The notes under the pieces are model-generated. The model was not told the origin of the DNA. It did no database searches and saw only the letters and a list, made by a program, of their open reading frames with translations. The translations under genes and the position numbers were made by a program. Shown one piece after another: positions 27,851-37,664 of a stretch of 49,509 bases of DNA. The stretch covers positions 1 through 49,509 of the forward strand of contig NZ_CVRU01000015.1 of the NCBI RefSeq assembly GCF_001261715.1, in the 5' to 3' direction. The DNA comes from Dysgonomonas sp. HGC4. GTDB taxonomy: Bacteria; Bacteroidota; Bacteroidia; Bacteroidales; Dysgonomonadaceae. Each line of letters starts with the position of its first letter. The stretch's first letter is position 1.

Positions 27851-30223
27851 TTAATTAACGACCATTATTTTTGTTACCACTCCTTCCGATCCATCCTCCG
27901 AAGAACCAAATACTAAATATACCCCAGTATCTACACGTCTGCCTCTTGCATTTTGTAAATTCCATGAATATTGTCCTCCAAGAGATCTACCTTCATTTAT
28001 GAGATTTCCTTTCAAGTCGGTAATTTTTATTCTCGAATTAGATTGTAGTCCTGTTATAGTAACCGATCCTTCATAGCCCGGGCGTATAGGATTAGGATAA
28101 GCGTATACATCAGAGAAGCTGTCTGCTCCCGTTGTGGCTAAACCTTTATATGCCATAATACCTCTTTCTGTTCCAAAATATACAGTTCCATTATTGGGGT
28201 CGATAGCTAAAGACATTACGTTATTGGAGGGTAGGGGGCTATCTTCTAAAGTAAAATGTTCAAGGGTTTCTTTATTATCGGAACTTATAAGATAAACACC
28301 CGATGTTTGGGTTGCTATCCATTTTCGGTTAGCTCCATCTATGGCAATTGCGCTGATGGCTACATTCTCTAGTAAGCCAGTTACCGAATTTGATCCACTT
28401 CCGCTCTCTACTTTTATCTTATTAAAAATAATTTCTTTGGTAAAGATATTACTTGAAGTATATACTTGAAATGGACCAATGTCTGTTCCCAGCCAGAAAT
28501 GTCCGTTAATATCTTCAGCAATTGTATTTATGTCAGATATATTGAGTCTCTTTCTATCTTGATCCATGAAGTAGTTTTTATCTCCATCGGTACTTAAGTA
28601 TATATATTTATCATCGGAGGTGTTGTTAATAGTTCCGTTATCATTAAATATAAAGAGATAGTTGTCTCCTCCAAAAGAGGTGACCCATTTGTTAGAATAT
28701 CTATCAATTACAATGTTTCTAGGATTAGTAGCTGCGTTTGCAATATCAGAATAATGAACTTGTGTCCATTCTCCACTCTTTAAACGTACTTTAATTATGT
28801 TTTTGACTCTCGAATTTAGTAACCATAAATTACTGTTTTTGTCGAAAACCATTCCACTAACACGTGTTGTTTTGTAGTCTTCTAAAATAATGGGCTCTAT
28901 GGTACTATTCGATTCGTTGTATATGTTCTGAAATTTAGCTCCTTCGAATTCATACAAGCCTTCGCCCCAGCTACTAGCGAATATGCGATTCTGATTGGTG
29001 GGGTCGCTCACTGCATATACTAAATCTTGTGCATTAATACCACTTGCATTGCTTATATCACTTGGGTAAATATTTGTCCATCTAGAATCTTTGTAGATGG
29101 ATATACTTGCAGGCTTATTCATCCTTACAGACTTATCTACTCCGTTTAGAAAGTAGCCTCCACCGGAAACTATTAATTGCTTGTTTTGGAAGGTGAGTGA
29201 GAATGGATAGTTAGATACAGGTCCCCGAGGGGCAATCCATCGTTTCACATATTCAGGGCTATTACCATTAGCTTTAATTAGTGATAAGTTGTTTCCGGAT
29301 GATCCTAGCCAATATTCGCTAGTAGTATTGCCATTTGGAATTACACTAGTAAGTTTATCGATATCTATTTTTGTATTTTTATCTAAATCCTCGTAATCCC
29401 AAAATGCATTGTCAGCCATTACAATCATATGATCGTTCTGAGAATGCTGTATGGACTGTAAATCTTTTCTGGCTAATACCGTTTTTAGAGATGTGGGGCT
29501 ATCCATTCTGTAAATTGCTTTTTGAGGAACAAGAAAATGGAGCTGGTTTTTGAATACGAGGATATCTCGAATCTCGTTATCTTCAAATGTATTATTAGGA
29601 TCAGTATTGTGTGTACTCACCTCAAGATTTTTCCAAGAAGCAATATCCTGGGCATTGTCGGTAATGTCTATGTATAAAATCCCTTTTTGTGTAGCTGCAT
29701 ATAGCTTTTTGTCATAAACGAGTATAGAATAAAAAGGGATGTTGAATATTCCTGATTCCTTGACCTCTTTGTCTGTCAGATTAATTATTAGAAAGCCAAA
29801 ATCGGTTGCTAAATATGCAAAATCTTCATAAATAAATACTTTGTTGATCGTTTTCTCCAGATTCTGAGTTGAGTTCTTCAAATCAGAAATGTTGATGTGA
29901 GATTTATCTTCAAACCAAAGTTCTATGTTAGCATCAGCACGAGTGATAAGTAGGCATTTATGTTTGCTACTGTATACTATGTGTTTAATATCAGTATTTC
30001 CCCCTTCTTTTTTGATGTATTCATTCAAGCTTCCATCCGAATGATTGTAGCTAAAAAGCTTTCCATCAGTTACTGCATAGATAGTATTTCCATTTTTTTC
30101 TAGCTCTTTTATATCAGCAGAGTAAGATATCTGAGAAGCCCACTGGTCTGTCTTTTGTGCCACTACTGCAATAAAAGACAAACAAAAAATAATAAAAAAC
30201 GAGTAACTCCGTTTATTAACCAT
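27851..30223 (-). CDS. porZ: PorZ-like type IX secretion system protein
   Basis: This 790-aa exported protein has a signal peptide (about residues 1-22, ending VVAQ). Two seven-bladed beta-propeller regions follow, with repeats such as KWVTSFGGDNYLFIF, HFWLGTDIGPFQVYTS, RKWIATQTSGVYLIS and GTVYFGTERGIMAYKG. The end is a type A T9SS C-terminal domain: YPNPIRPGYEGSVTITGL, then LKGNLINEG, then RVDTGVYLVFGSSEDG and KIMVVN. This matches the PorZ architecture of Porphyromonas gingivalis in domain order and size. There PorZ is a surface component of the attachment complex and recruits anionic LPS. It is transcribed divergently from the surface-glycan operon, with a 205-base shared upstream region. 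Confidence 0.85.
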   Translation of the reverse strand: MVNKRSYSFFIIFCLSFIAVVAQKTDQWASQISYSADIKELEKNGNTIYAVTDGKLFSYNHSDGSLNEYIKKEGGNTDIKHIVYSSKHKCLLITRADANIELWFEDKSHINISDLKNSTQNLEKTINKVFIYEDFAYLATDFGFLIINLTDKEVKESGIFNIPFYSILVYDKKLYAATQKGILYIDITDNAQDIASWKNLEVSTHNTDPNNTFEDNEIRDILVFKNQLHFLVPQKAIYRMDSPTSLKTVLARKDLQSIQHSQNDHMIVMADNAFWDYEDLDKNTKIDIDKLTSVIPNGNTTSEYWLGSSGNNLSLIKANGNSPEYVKRWIAPRGPVSNYPFSLTFQNKQLIVSGGGYFLNGVDKSVRMNKPASISIYKDSRWTNIYPSDISNASGINAQDLVYAVSDPTNQNRIFASSWGEGLYEFEGAKFQNIYNESNSTIEPIILEDYKTTRVSGMVFDKNSNLWLLNSRVKNIIKVRLKSGEWTQVHYSDIANAATNPRNIVIDRYSNKWVTSFGGDNYLFIFNDNGTINNTSDDKYIYLSTDGDKNYFMDQDRKRLNISDINTIAEDINGHFWLGTDIGPFQVYTSSNIFTKEIIFNKIKVESGSGSNSVTGLLENVAISAIAIDGANRKWIATQTSGVYLISSDNKETLEHFTLEDSPLPSNNVMSLAIDPNNGTVYFGTERGIMAYKGLATTGADSFSDVYAYPNPIRPGYEGSVTITGLQSNSRIKITDLKGNLINEGRSLGGQYSWNLQNARGRRVDTGVYLVFGSSEDGSEGVVTKIMVVN

Positions 30224-30271
30224 GACCTTGTATATTGTTGAAGGTTATTGATCTAAATTATGAATAATTGA

Positions 30272-30279
30272 CAAAGATA
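30272..30279 (-). promoter_or_regulatory. -7 box of porZ
   Basis: TATCTTTG on the minus strand matches TAnnTTTG, about 50 bases before the ATG. It lies about 105 bases from the divergent box of the glycan operon. Confidence 0.5.
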
Positions 30280-30384
30280 AAATAATACTTTATTAGATAA
30301 GGATCAGAGTTTATATATTCCGTTAAATATCATATCTGATATGGTTTATTAAAATTTTGTTTTCTTTCTTAAGTATTATTATTA

Positions 30385-30392
30385 TACTTTTG
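30385..30392 (+). promoter_or_regulatory. -7 box of the surface-glycan operon
   Basis: TACTTTTG matches TAnnTTTG, with a TTTTG at 30355-30359 as a -33 candidate (25 bases apart, slightly long). It is the only good promoter seen for the roughly 19 kb of plus-strand genes that follow. A small palindrome CATAT-CTG-ATATG lies upstream at 30331-30343. Confidence 0.55.
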
Positions 30393-30428
30393 TTTGCTGC
30401 TATTTCGAAATAGGGCTTATATTGATTT

Positions 30429-31748
30429 ATGGAGATTGCAATTGTTGGAACCGGATATGTTGGTTTAGTAACGGGTACTTGTTTTTCGGAAATGGGTATG
30501 CACGTTCGTTGTGTCGATACGGATTCCAATAAAATAGAAAACCTGAAAAAAGGAATTATTCCAATTTACGAACCGGGCTTGGAGGATATGGTTATTCGCA
30601 ATTATCAAGCAGGACGTTTGCAATTTTCAACAGATTTGAGTGCTATACTTAATGATGTTGATATTGTTTTTAGTGCAGTCGGCACACCCTCGGATGAGGA
30701 TGGCAGTGCAGATTTAAAATATGTATTGGAAGTTGCTCGAACTATAGGTCGTTATTTGACAAAATATGTACTTGTAGTTACAAAAAGCACTGTTCCTGTT
30801 GGTACAGCTAAACTTGTAAAAGAAACAATTCAAAAAGAATTGGATAAAAGAGGTCTTACTGATCTTATATTTGATGTTGCTTCTAATCCCGAATTCTTGA
30901 AGGAGGGAACAGCCATCACCGATTTTATGCACCCCGATCGTGTTGTTGTTGGTGTAGACTCAGATCGAGCCAAAGAAGTAATGGATCGTTTATATAAACC
31001 ATTTACTATAAACAATTATAGGATGATTTATACAGATATCTCATCTGCAGAGATGATTAAATACGCCGCTAATGCAATGTTGGCTACACGGATTAGCTTT
31101 ATGAATGATATAGCTAATTTGTGCGAAATAGTTGGAGCAGATGTCAATATGGTGAGAGCCGGCATTGGTTCGGATAATCGTATAGGTAAGAAGTTTTTGT
31201 ATTCAGGTTGTGGTTATGGCGGTAGCTGTTTCCCTAAAGATGTAAAAGCTTTAGTGAAAACAGCAGAAGACAGCGGCTATACGATGCAAGTTTTGAAGGC
31301 TGTAGATGCTGTTAATGAGTATCAAAAAACAGTTCTATTTAAAAAACTGAACGATTATTATAATGGTGACTTGAAAGGAAAAACGGTGGCTCTTTGGGGG
31401 CTCTCTTTTAAGCCTAAAACAGATGATTTGCGTGAGGCCCCATCTTTAGTTTTAATAGAAAAACTATTGGAGGTTGGCGTTAAGATAAAAGCATATGACC
31501 CAATAGCTATAGATGAAGCAAAAAAACATATTGGAAATAAAATAGAATATGCAAAAGATATTTACGATGCAACGTTAGATACTGATGCAATTCTTTTGGT
31601 TACGGAATGGAATGAATTTAGATTGCCTTCTTGGTCAGCTATAAAAAAACTGGTAAAAAAACCGTTAGTTATTGATGGACGTAATATTTATAATGGAAAT
31701 GATTTACGTGAGATTGGGTTTGAATATATAAGCATTGGATCAAAATAG
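30429..31748 (+). CDS. ugd: UDP-glucose/UDP-sugar 6-dehydrogenase
   Basis: This 439-aa enzyme oxidises a UDP-hexose (UDP-glucose or a UDP-HexNAc) to the uronic acid using two NAD. The N-terminal Rossmann motif is GTGYVGLVTGTCFSEMG. Other signatures are AVGTPSDEDGSADL, KSTVPVGTA, SNPEFLKEGTAI and KYAANAMLA. The catalytic Cys is about residue 267 in YGGSCFPKDVKAL. It opens the plus-strand surface-glycan operon and is separated by a short gap from the exporter gene. It supplies an acidic sugar for the polysaccharide. The exact substrate cannot be read from sequence alone; classic UDP-glucose dehydrogenase is most likely. Confidence 0.93.
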   Translation: MEIAIVGTGYVGLVTGTCFSEMGMHVRCVDTDSNKIENLKKGIIPIYEPGLEDMVIRNYQAGRLQFSTDLSAILNDVDIVFSAVGTPSDEDGSADLKYVLEVARTIGRYLTKYVLVVTKSTVPVGTAKLVKETIQKELDKRGLTDLIFDVASNPEFLKEGTAITDFMHPDRVVVGVDSDRAKEVMDRLYKPFTINNYRMIYTDISSAEMIKYAANAMLATRISFMNDIANLCEIVGADVNMVRAGIGSDNRIGKKFLYSGCGYGGSCFPKDVKALVKTAEDSGYTMQVLKAVDAVNEYQKTVLFKKLNDYYNGDLKGKTVALWGLSFKPKTDDLREAPSLVLIEKLLEVGVKIKAYDPIAIDEAKKHIGNKIEYAKDIYDATLDTDAILLVTEWNEFRLPSWSAIKKLVKKPLVIDGRNIYNGNDLREIGFEYISIGSK

Positions 31749-31794
31749 AATTAATTACAATCATATAAGCTATTTAAAAGTGTACATGAACCGC

Positions 31795-34206
31795 ATGAAG
31801 AAGATTATTTTTTGTTTATTCCTTTTTTTACTCTCTAGCAATATGATGTTTGCTCAAATGTCAGATGATCAAATAATTAATTATGTGAAGCAAGAGGTCG
31901 ACAAGGGTACTTCACAACAAATTATTGCGACAAACTTGATGAAACAAGGCGTCACAAAAGCTCAATTGGAGAGAATAAAACAACAACAGGAACAAAAGCA
32001 AACCTCAGGAACTACTAGTACTAAGAGTAGTACTGAGCTGAGAAGAGATAGAAAAGAGAGTGTAGATGATGAATTGAATGCCGGCGATTTAGATCAGGTA
32101 AATAGTAATATCAGTCCTGTTGTAGTTGAAGATTCAGATACAATCGTTATTTTCGGTAAAAATATATTCAATGCAAAGAACTTGACGTTTAGCCCAAATG
32201 TCAATATTCCTACTCCTATTGACTATCGATTAGGTCCGGGTGATGAGGTTGTTATAGATATATGGGGTGCTTCTCAGACTTCGGTTAGACAAGTTATTTC
32301 AGCAGAAGGAAGTATTACAGTTGATCGTTTGGGGCCAATATTTCTGAATGGAATGAGTGTTAAGGAAGCAAATGATTATGTACAACGAAAATTTGGAGAT
32401 ATTTACTCTGGTTTAGATAATGGCGGAGGATCTACACAAATAAAGCTAACATTAGGTCAAATAAGAACTATACAGATAAATGTAATGGGAGAAGTGGTTG
32501 CTCCCGGAACGTATGCACTTTCTTCTTTATCATCTGTATTTCATGCTTTATACAGAGCAGGTGGTGTAAATAAAATCGGATCTCTACGTGCAATCAAACT
32601 TTATAGAAACGGAAAGCTTCTTCGAGTTTTAGATGTTTACAAATATATATTAGAAGGTAAGATGAATGATGATATCCGAATGACTGATGGGGATGTTATT
32701 ATTGTTCCAACTTACATATCTCTTGTAAATATTTCGGGAAAAGTTAAACGTCCAATGTTCTATGAAATGTCTTCAAAAGAAACACTAAAGGACTTACTTG
32801 CTTATGCAGGAGGCTTTACAGGTGATGCTTATACTAAAAGTATTAGGGTTGTCCGTGAAACTGGAGGAGAGAATAAAATATTCACATTAACTGAGGATGA
32901 ATACCAAGATTTTATCTTAGGCGACAAAGATGCTGTCACAATTGGTTCTGGACTCGATCTTTATGAAAATAGAGTGGAAATAAAAGGAGCTATCTACAGA
33001 ACAGGATATTATGAGATAGGCAAAAATATAACTACAGTAAAACAACTTATAGCAGCAGCAGATGGACTTCGAGGAGATGCTTTTCTTAATAGAGCTATTT
33101 TGACTCGAGAAAGGGATGATTATACTTTAGAAACATTGCCTGTTGATATTCGTGAATTATTGTATGGAAATGGAAATGATATTGTATTGAGAAAAAATGA
33201 TATTCTCTATATTCCATCCATCAATGATTTAAAAGAATTTGGTGATTTTATGGTACATGGAGAAGTAGCACGTCCAGGTACTTATAAATACTCGGATAAT
33301 ACAACTTTAGAGGATTTAATAATCCAGGCTGGCGGACTCTTGGAGTCAGCATCTATTGTTCGCGTTGATATTGCTCGAAGAATTATTGATCCCCATAGTC
33401 AAACTATAAACAGAACATTAGCTGAAAATTATACATTTAGCTTAAAAGATGGATATATTGTAAATGGAGATCCAGGGTTTGTATTAAAACCTTACGATGA
33501 AGTGTATGTACGACGGAGCCCTGGATATCATGAGCAACAGAATGTCTTTGTAAATGGAGAATTATTATTTCCCGGTGCATATGCTCTGAATCGGAAAACA
33601 GAAAGAATTTCAGACATAGTAAAAAGAGCTGGTAATCTTACAGCTGATGCTTATGCAAAAGGAGCTAGACTTCTTCGAATGCGTTCGGAAGAGGAAATAT
33701 TTAGATCGCAAGCTGCTCTAAAAGTCGCAAATCAGGGAGGTAAAGATTCTATTTCTGTAAGAACATTAGATTTAGCAGATGCATATAGTGTCGGAATAGA
33801 GCTTGATAAAGCATTATTGAATCCTGGGTCGGATTATGATTTGGTTTTAAGAGCTGGTGATAGATTAATTATCCCTGAATATGACAATACCGTTAAAATA
33901 AATGGCGCAGTAATGTATCCTAATACAGTTGTTTTTAAACAAGGAGAAAAATTAGCTCATTATATAAATCAAGCTGGAGGATACTCTGATAATGCTAAAA
34001 AGAATAGGTCATTCGTCATTTACATGAATGGTACAGTTAGTAAGGTCAAAGGGGGAGATAGGAATGCTATTCAGCCAGGTAGTGAAATAATAATTCCTAG
34101 TAAGGAACAAGCACGAAAATTATCATTGCCAGAAATTCTTAGTTTGAGTACAAGTGTTGTCTCTATGGCTAGTCTTATTGGAGTACTAATTAACACAATG
34201 AAATAA
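31795..34206 (+). CDS. SLBB-domain polysaccharide export protein (Wza-like)
   Basis: This is an exported outer-membrane/periplasmic polysaccharide export protein of about 803 aa. The ATG at 31795 gives a clean signal peptide MKKIIFCLFLFLLSSNMMFAQ; an ATG three codons earlier is also possible. After a helical, Gln-rich segment (about residues 22-85) comes the Poly_export domain (DYRLGPGDEVVIDIWGAS). About six SLBB-type repeats follow (for example NVMGEVVAPGTYALSSLSS, MVHGEVARPGTYKYSDN, FVNGELLFPGAYALNRK, INGAVMYPNTVVFKQGE). No lipobox Cys is present, unlike E. coli Wza, as is usual for the large Bacteroidetes versions. A hydrophobic segment lies near the C-terminus. Two bases separate it from the Wzz-like gene. 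Confidence 0.92.
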   Translation: MKKIIFCLFLFLLSSNMMFAQMSDDQIINYVKQEVDKGTSQQIIATNLMKQGVTKAQLERIKQQQEQKQTSGTTSTKSSTELRRDRKESVDDELNAGDLDQVNSNISPVVVEDSDTIVIFGKNIFNAKNLTFSPNVNIPTPIDYRLGPGDEVVIDIWGASQTSVRQVISAEGSITVDRLGPIFLNGMSVKEANDYVQRKFGDIYSGLDNGGGSTQIKLTLGQIRTIQINVMGEVVAPGTYALSSLSSVFHALYRAGGVNKIGSLRAIKLYRNGKLLRVLDVYKYILEGKMNDDIRMTDGDVIIVPTYISLVNISGKVKRPMFYEMSSKETLKDLLAYAGGFTGDAYTKSIRVVRETGGENKIFTLTEDEYQDFILGDKDAVTIGSGLDLYENRVEIKGAIYRTGYYEIGKNITTVKQLIAAADGLRGDAFLNRAILTRERDDYTLETLPVDIRELLYGNGNDIVLRKNDILYIPSINDLKEFGDFMVHGEVARPGTYKYSDNTTLEDLIIQAGGLLESASIVRVDIARRIIDPHSQTINRTLAENYTFSLKDGYIVNGDPGFVLKPYDEVYVRRSPGYHEQQNVFVNGELLFPGAYALNRKTERISDIVKRAGNLTADAYAKGARLLRMRSEEEIFRSQAALKVANQGGKDSISVRTLDLADAYSVGIELDKALLNPGSDYDLVLRAGDRLIIPEYDNTVKINGAVMYPNTVVFKQGEKLAHYINQAGGYSDNAKKNRSFVIYMNGTVSKVKGGDRNAIQPGSEIIIPSKEQARKLSLPEILSLSTSVVSMASLIGVLINTMK

Positions 34207-34208
34207 GC

Positions 34209-35294
34209 ATGGAGACTAATATAGAAAAAGTATCAAATCAAGAAAAAGAGATTGATTTGATAGATTTAGGGAAAAAACTTTGGGTAAAACGAAAGTTTAT
34301 TTTAAAAAGCTCTATTGTTGGATTAGTTGTGGGTGTTATGGTTGCATTTAGTATTCCTAAAGAATATGTAACAACTGTAGTTTTCGCTCCAGAAACTAGT
34401 TCTTCAACAAGCGCAGGAAGTGTTGGAGCACTAGCTGTAATGGCTGGTTTTAACTTAGGAGGTGGAGCTGTGAATGAAGGTCAAATGTCTCCAGAATTAT
34501 ATCCGTCTATAGCTGAATCAACACCTTTTATTTTAGGACTTTTTAACGTGAGAGTAAAAGACCTTAATAGAGAAGTAGATTCTACTTTATATTATTATAT
34601 GAAGGAGAAACAAAGAGGAGTTTGGTGGTCTAAAATTTTGAATCTTCCTGGAAGTATAATCGGATTATTTTCAAGTGAAGGCTCAAATAATACCCCAACA
34701 AAGATTAACTCTTTTGCCTTGACCCGTGAGCAGACTAACATCTTTAATAATCTAAAGAGTAGGATTATAATAATAGTTGATAAGAAGACTGGGGTTATTT
34801 ATTTGTCATCTACAATGCAGAGTCCTGAAATATCAGCTAGTCTTGCTGATACGTTAACTACTTATTTACAATCCTATATAATAAGTTATAGAACTCAAAA
34901 AGCGAGGCAGGATTTATCTTTTACTGAAAAACTTTACATAGAGGCTAAGAAAGATTATTCAGAGGCTCAGCAAAAATACGCGAAATATTTGGATGAAAAT
35001 CAGAATATTATTTTAGCTAGTTATAGAGTAAATCAAGAAAAATTACAAAATGAAGTGGCTTTAACTTATAGTGTATACAATCAGATGGCGCAGCAATTAC
35101 AATTGGCTAAAGTTAAAGTACAAGATACAACACCTGTATACACTATTATCCAGCCTGCAATTGTTCCTTTGGTACCTGTAAGACCAAATAAGAAATTAAT
35201 TGTAGTCGGATTTATTATCTTAGGAATAATCTTATCTTCTGGTTTTATTTTAGGAAAAGAAATCTGGACTGAAATGAGTAATAATTATAATTAA
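34209..35294 (+). CDS. Wzz-family chain-length determinant
   Basis: This is a 361-aa inner-membrane polysaccharide co-polymerase. Membrane segments lie near residues 33-50 (SIVGLVVGVMVAFSIP) and 333-350 (IVVGFIILGIILSSGFILG). Between them is a periplasmic coiled-coil-rich domain (about residues 220-300). The proline-rich stretch PVRPNKK before the second segment is typical. No fused tyrosine-kinase domain is present, so this is a Wzz/PCP-1-like rather than a BY-kinase type protein. It pairs with the SLBB exporter encoded just upstream and the Wzx flippase downstream, and sets polymer length in a Wzy-type pathway. The polymerase itself has not appeared by the right edge. Confidence 0.9.
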   Translation: METNIEKVSNQEKEIDLIDLGKKLWVKRKFILKSSIVGLVVGVMVAFSIPKEYVTTVVFAPETSSSTSAGSVGALAVMAGFNLGGGAVNEGQMSPELYPSIAESTPFILGLFNVRVKDLNREVDSTLYYYMKEKQRGVWWSKILNLPGSIIGLFSSEGSNNTPTKINSFALTREQTNIFNNLKSRIIIIVDKKTGVIYLSSTMQSPEISASLADTLTTYLQSYIISYRTQKARQDLSFTEKLYIEAKKDYSEAQQKYAKYLDENQNIILASYRVNQEKLQNEVALTYSVYNQMAQQLQLAKVKVQDTTPVYTIIQPAIVPLVPVRPNKKLIVVGFIILGIILSSGFILGKEIWTEMSNNYN

Positions 35295-35300
35295 TATACT

Positions 35301-36278
35301 ATGCAAAAAGTACTAGTGACAGGAGCCGATGGTTTTATAGGATCGCATCTAACGGAGATGTTACTTGAAGAAGGATATAATGTGACAGCATTATCTTGTT
35401 ATAATTCTTTCAATTATTGGGGATGGCTTGAAGGGATTCAACATCCGAACTTAACAGTTATTAGTGGAGATATTAGAGATCCACATTTTTGTAAGCATAT
35501 AACTAAGGATATTGATGTAGTTTATCATTTGGCAGCCCTTATTGCTATACCTTATTCGTATGTTGCACCTGATAGTTATGTGGATACAAATGTAAAAGGC
35601 ACACTAAATATATGTCAAGCAGCAAAGGAAAATAACGTAAAAAGAATTTTGGTTACATCTACATCTGAAGTTTATGGAACTGCTCAATATGTACCGATAG
35701 ATGAAAAGCATCCTAAACAGCCTCAGTCTCCTTATTCTGCAACTAAGATTGGTGCAGATGCTATGGCTATGAGTTTCTACAATGCCTTTGAACTTCCTGT
35801 GGTTATTGTAAGGCCTTTTAATACTTATGGTCCACGCCAATCTGCAAGAGCAATCATTCCAACTATCATTGCTCAAATCGCAAATGGTCTGAAAGAGATA
35901 AAACTAGGAGACTTATCTCCTACTCGAGATTTTAATTTTGTAAGAGATACATGTAGAGGTTTTATTGAGCTTTCTAAATGTGATAAGGCAATAGGACAAG
36001 AAGTTAATATTGCAAGTAATTATGAAATTTCTATGAGAGATACATTAGAGTTAATTGCTAAAATAATGAAATCTGATGTAAAATTTGTTGAAGATGAGCA
36101 ACGGTTGCGCCCTCAGAAATCTGAAGTTTTTAGATTATGGGGTGATAATACGAAGATTATGGCCTTAACAGGCTTTTCTCCTAAATATGATATTGAAGCA
36201 GGTCTAAAAGAAACTATTGAATGGTTTACTAAACCTGAGAATTTGAAAAGATATAAAGCAAATATTTACAATGTATAA
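35301..36278 (+). CDS. legB: LegB-like nucleotide-sugar 4,6-dehydratase
   Basis: This 325-aa extended SDR converts a nucleotide-linked GlcNAc to the 4-keto-6-deoxy sugar, the first committed step toward legionaminic-type sugars. The NAD motif is GADGFIGSHL (about residues 8-17), the catalytic Thr/Ser region is TSTSEVYGT, and the YxxxK pair is Tyr145/Lys149 (PYSATK). The segment RPFNTYGPRQSARAIIP is characteristic. It overlaps the next gene (aminotransferase) by eight bases, so the two are translationally coupled, matching the LegB-LegC pair of known pathways. Whether UDP- or GDP-GlcNAc is used is open; the PtmE-like gene downstream favours a GDP route as in Campylobacter. Confidence 0.88.
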   Translation: MQKVLVTGADGFIGSHLTEMLLEEGYNVTALSCYNSFNYWGWLEGIQHPNLTVISGDIRDPHFCKHITKDIDVVYHLAALIAIPYSYVAPDSYVDTNVKGTLNICQAAKENNVKRILVTSTSEVYGTAQYVPIDEKHPKQPQSPYSATKIGADAMAMSFYNAFELPVVIVRPFNTYGPRQSARAIIPTIIAQIANGLKEIKLGDLSPTRDFNFVRDTCRGFIELSKCDKAIGQEVNIASNYEISMRDTLELIAKIMKSDVKFVEDEQRLRPQKSEVFRLWGDNTKIMALTGFSPKYDIEAGLKETIEWFTKPENLKRYKANIYNV

Positions 36279-37413
36279 CGATTTCGTAAAATTTATAAGG
36301 AGTATTTATAACACGAATGACTTTGTTCCTCTTCATGCTCCTTATCTTCATGGAAATGAAAAAAAATATTTAGAAGAGTGCATTGATTCTACATTTGTGT
36401 CGAGTGTAGGTAAATTTGTTGATCGCTTTGAGGAGATGATGCAGGACTATACTAAGTCTAATAAGGCTGTGGTATGCGTAAATGGGACTAATGCGTTATT
36501 TTTGGCTCTTAAATTGGTAGGAGTAGAGCGTGATGATGAGATTTTGACTCAGGCATTGACTTTTATTGCTACTGCTAACGCTATAAGTTATATTTCTGCC
36601 CATCCTGTTTTTTTGGATGTTGATAGAGAGACTATGGGACTTTCGCCCGAGAGCGTTAAAGCTTGGCTCTCTGAAAATGCAGAAATACGCTCAGGTAGTT
36701 GCTTTAATAAAAAAACAGAACGTCGAATAAAGGCTTGTGTACCTATGCATACATTTGGTCATCCTGTTAAAATAGAGCAATTGGTTGAGATTTGTAAAGA
36801 ATACCATATTGAACTAGTTGAAGACGCAGCTGAAAGTTTGGGTAGCTTTTATAAAGGGCAGCACACTGGTACTTTTGGAAGAGTTGGTGTATTAAGCTTC
36901 AATGGAAATAAAACAATAACTACCGGTGGAGGTGGAATGCTTTTGTTTCAAGATGAAGCTTTAGGTAACTATGCAAAACATTTGTCAACTCAGGCAAAAG
37001 TACCTCATAGGTGGGAATTTGTACATGATGATATAGGATATAATTATAGAATGCCTAATATCAATGCGGCCTTAGGCTGTGCCCAAATGGAAAATTTGGA
37101 TATGATATTGGCGAATAAATATGAAACTGCTCAGAAATATAAAGAATATTTCAAAAATAACACTGATATTACTTATTTTGAAGAACCTTGTGAGTCCAAA
37201 TCAAATTATTGGCTAAATGCTGTTTTGTTGAAAGATAGAGTTAGCCAGAATCAATTTTTAGAATATACTAATGATAATGCTATTATGACTCGTCCAATCT
37301 GGGCTTTGATGAGCAAGTTAGATATGTTTAAAGATTGCCAAACAGATGGCCTGACGAATACCATTTGGTTTGAAGAAAGAGTGGTAAATATACCAAGTAG
37401 TGTAAGATTTTAA
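36271..37413 (+). CDS. legC: LegC-like PLP aminotransferase
   Basis: This 380-aa DegT/DnrJ/EryC1-family aminotransferase adds an amino group at C4 of the keto sugar made by LegB. The fold start FVPLHAPYLHGNEKKYLEECIDSTFVSS is typical of the LegC subfamily. The PLP lysine is Lys214 in SFNGNKTITTGGGGML. The segment VEDAAESLGSFYKGQHTGTFG holds the PLP-phosphate and Asp contacts. It overlaps LegB by eight bases and is followed after 13 bases by an acyl carrier protein gene. The free 4-amino group it makes is the natural target for the acyltransferases encoded downstream. Confidence 0.9.
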   Translation: MYNDFVKFIRSIYNTNDFVPLHAPYLHGNEKKYLEECIDSTFVSSVGKFVDRFEEMMQDYTKSNKAVVCVNGTNALFLALKLVGVERDDEILTQALTFIATANAISYISAHPVFLDVDRETMGLSPESVKAWLSENAEIRSGSCFNKKTERRIKACVPMHTFGHPVKIEQLVEICKEYHIELVEDAAESLGSFYKGQHTGTFGRVGVLSFNGNKTITTGGGGMLLFQDEALGNYAKHLSTQAKVPHRWEFVHDDIGYNYRMPNINAALGCAQMENLDMILANKYETAQKYKEYFKNNTDITYFEEPCESKSNYWLNAVLLKDRVSQNQFLEYTNDNAIMTRPIWALMSKLDMFKDCQTDGLTNTIWFEERVVNIPSSVRF

Positions 37414-37426
37414 AAAAAAGATAATT

Positions 37427-37657
37427 ATGGAATTAAATCAATTTATTGCTCTTTTTGCAGAGCAGTTTGAAGATACTGATACATCAGTTTTTACTAAAGA
37501 TACTTTATTTCAAGAGATCGATGAATGGAGTTCTTTAATGGCTCTCAGTGTTATTGGCTTGGCTGATGAAGAATTTGGAGTAAGAATTAAAGGAGATGAA
37601 ATTAGTCAGGTTAAAACGATTAATGGCTTGTTCGAGTTAATTAAATCAAAAAAATAA
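37427..37657 (+). CDS. Acyl carrier protein
   Basis: This is a 76-aa acidic helical protein of the acyl carrier type. The phosphopantetheine site reads DEWSSLMAL; Ser36, directly before Leu, is the likely attachment Ser, although the usual preceding Asp of the DSL motif is Ser here. Helix II continues as VIGLADEEFGV, typical of these stand-alone carriers. It lies between legC and an SDR/KAS III pair. The four genes together with the GNAT gene look like a dedicated acyl-group assembly set, separate from housekeeping fatty-acid synthesis. A holo-ACP synthase is not encoded nearby, so the housekeeping enzyme would be needed. Confidence 0.88.
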   Translation: MELNQFIALFAEQFEDTDTSVFTKDTLFQEIDEWSSLMALSVIGLADEEFGVRIKGDEISQVKTINGLFELIKSKK

Positions 37658-37664
37658 ATTAGCT

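Noticed and set aside
30331-30343. CATAT-CTG-ATATG palindrome upstream of ugd as part of an invertible promoter
   Set aside because: Only a single short palindrome was seen, with no matching distant inverted copy flanking the promoter and no recombinase gene nearby, so phase variation is not supported.
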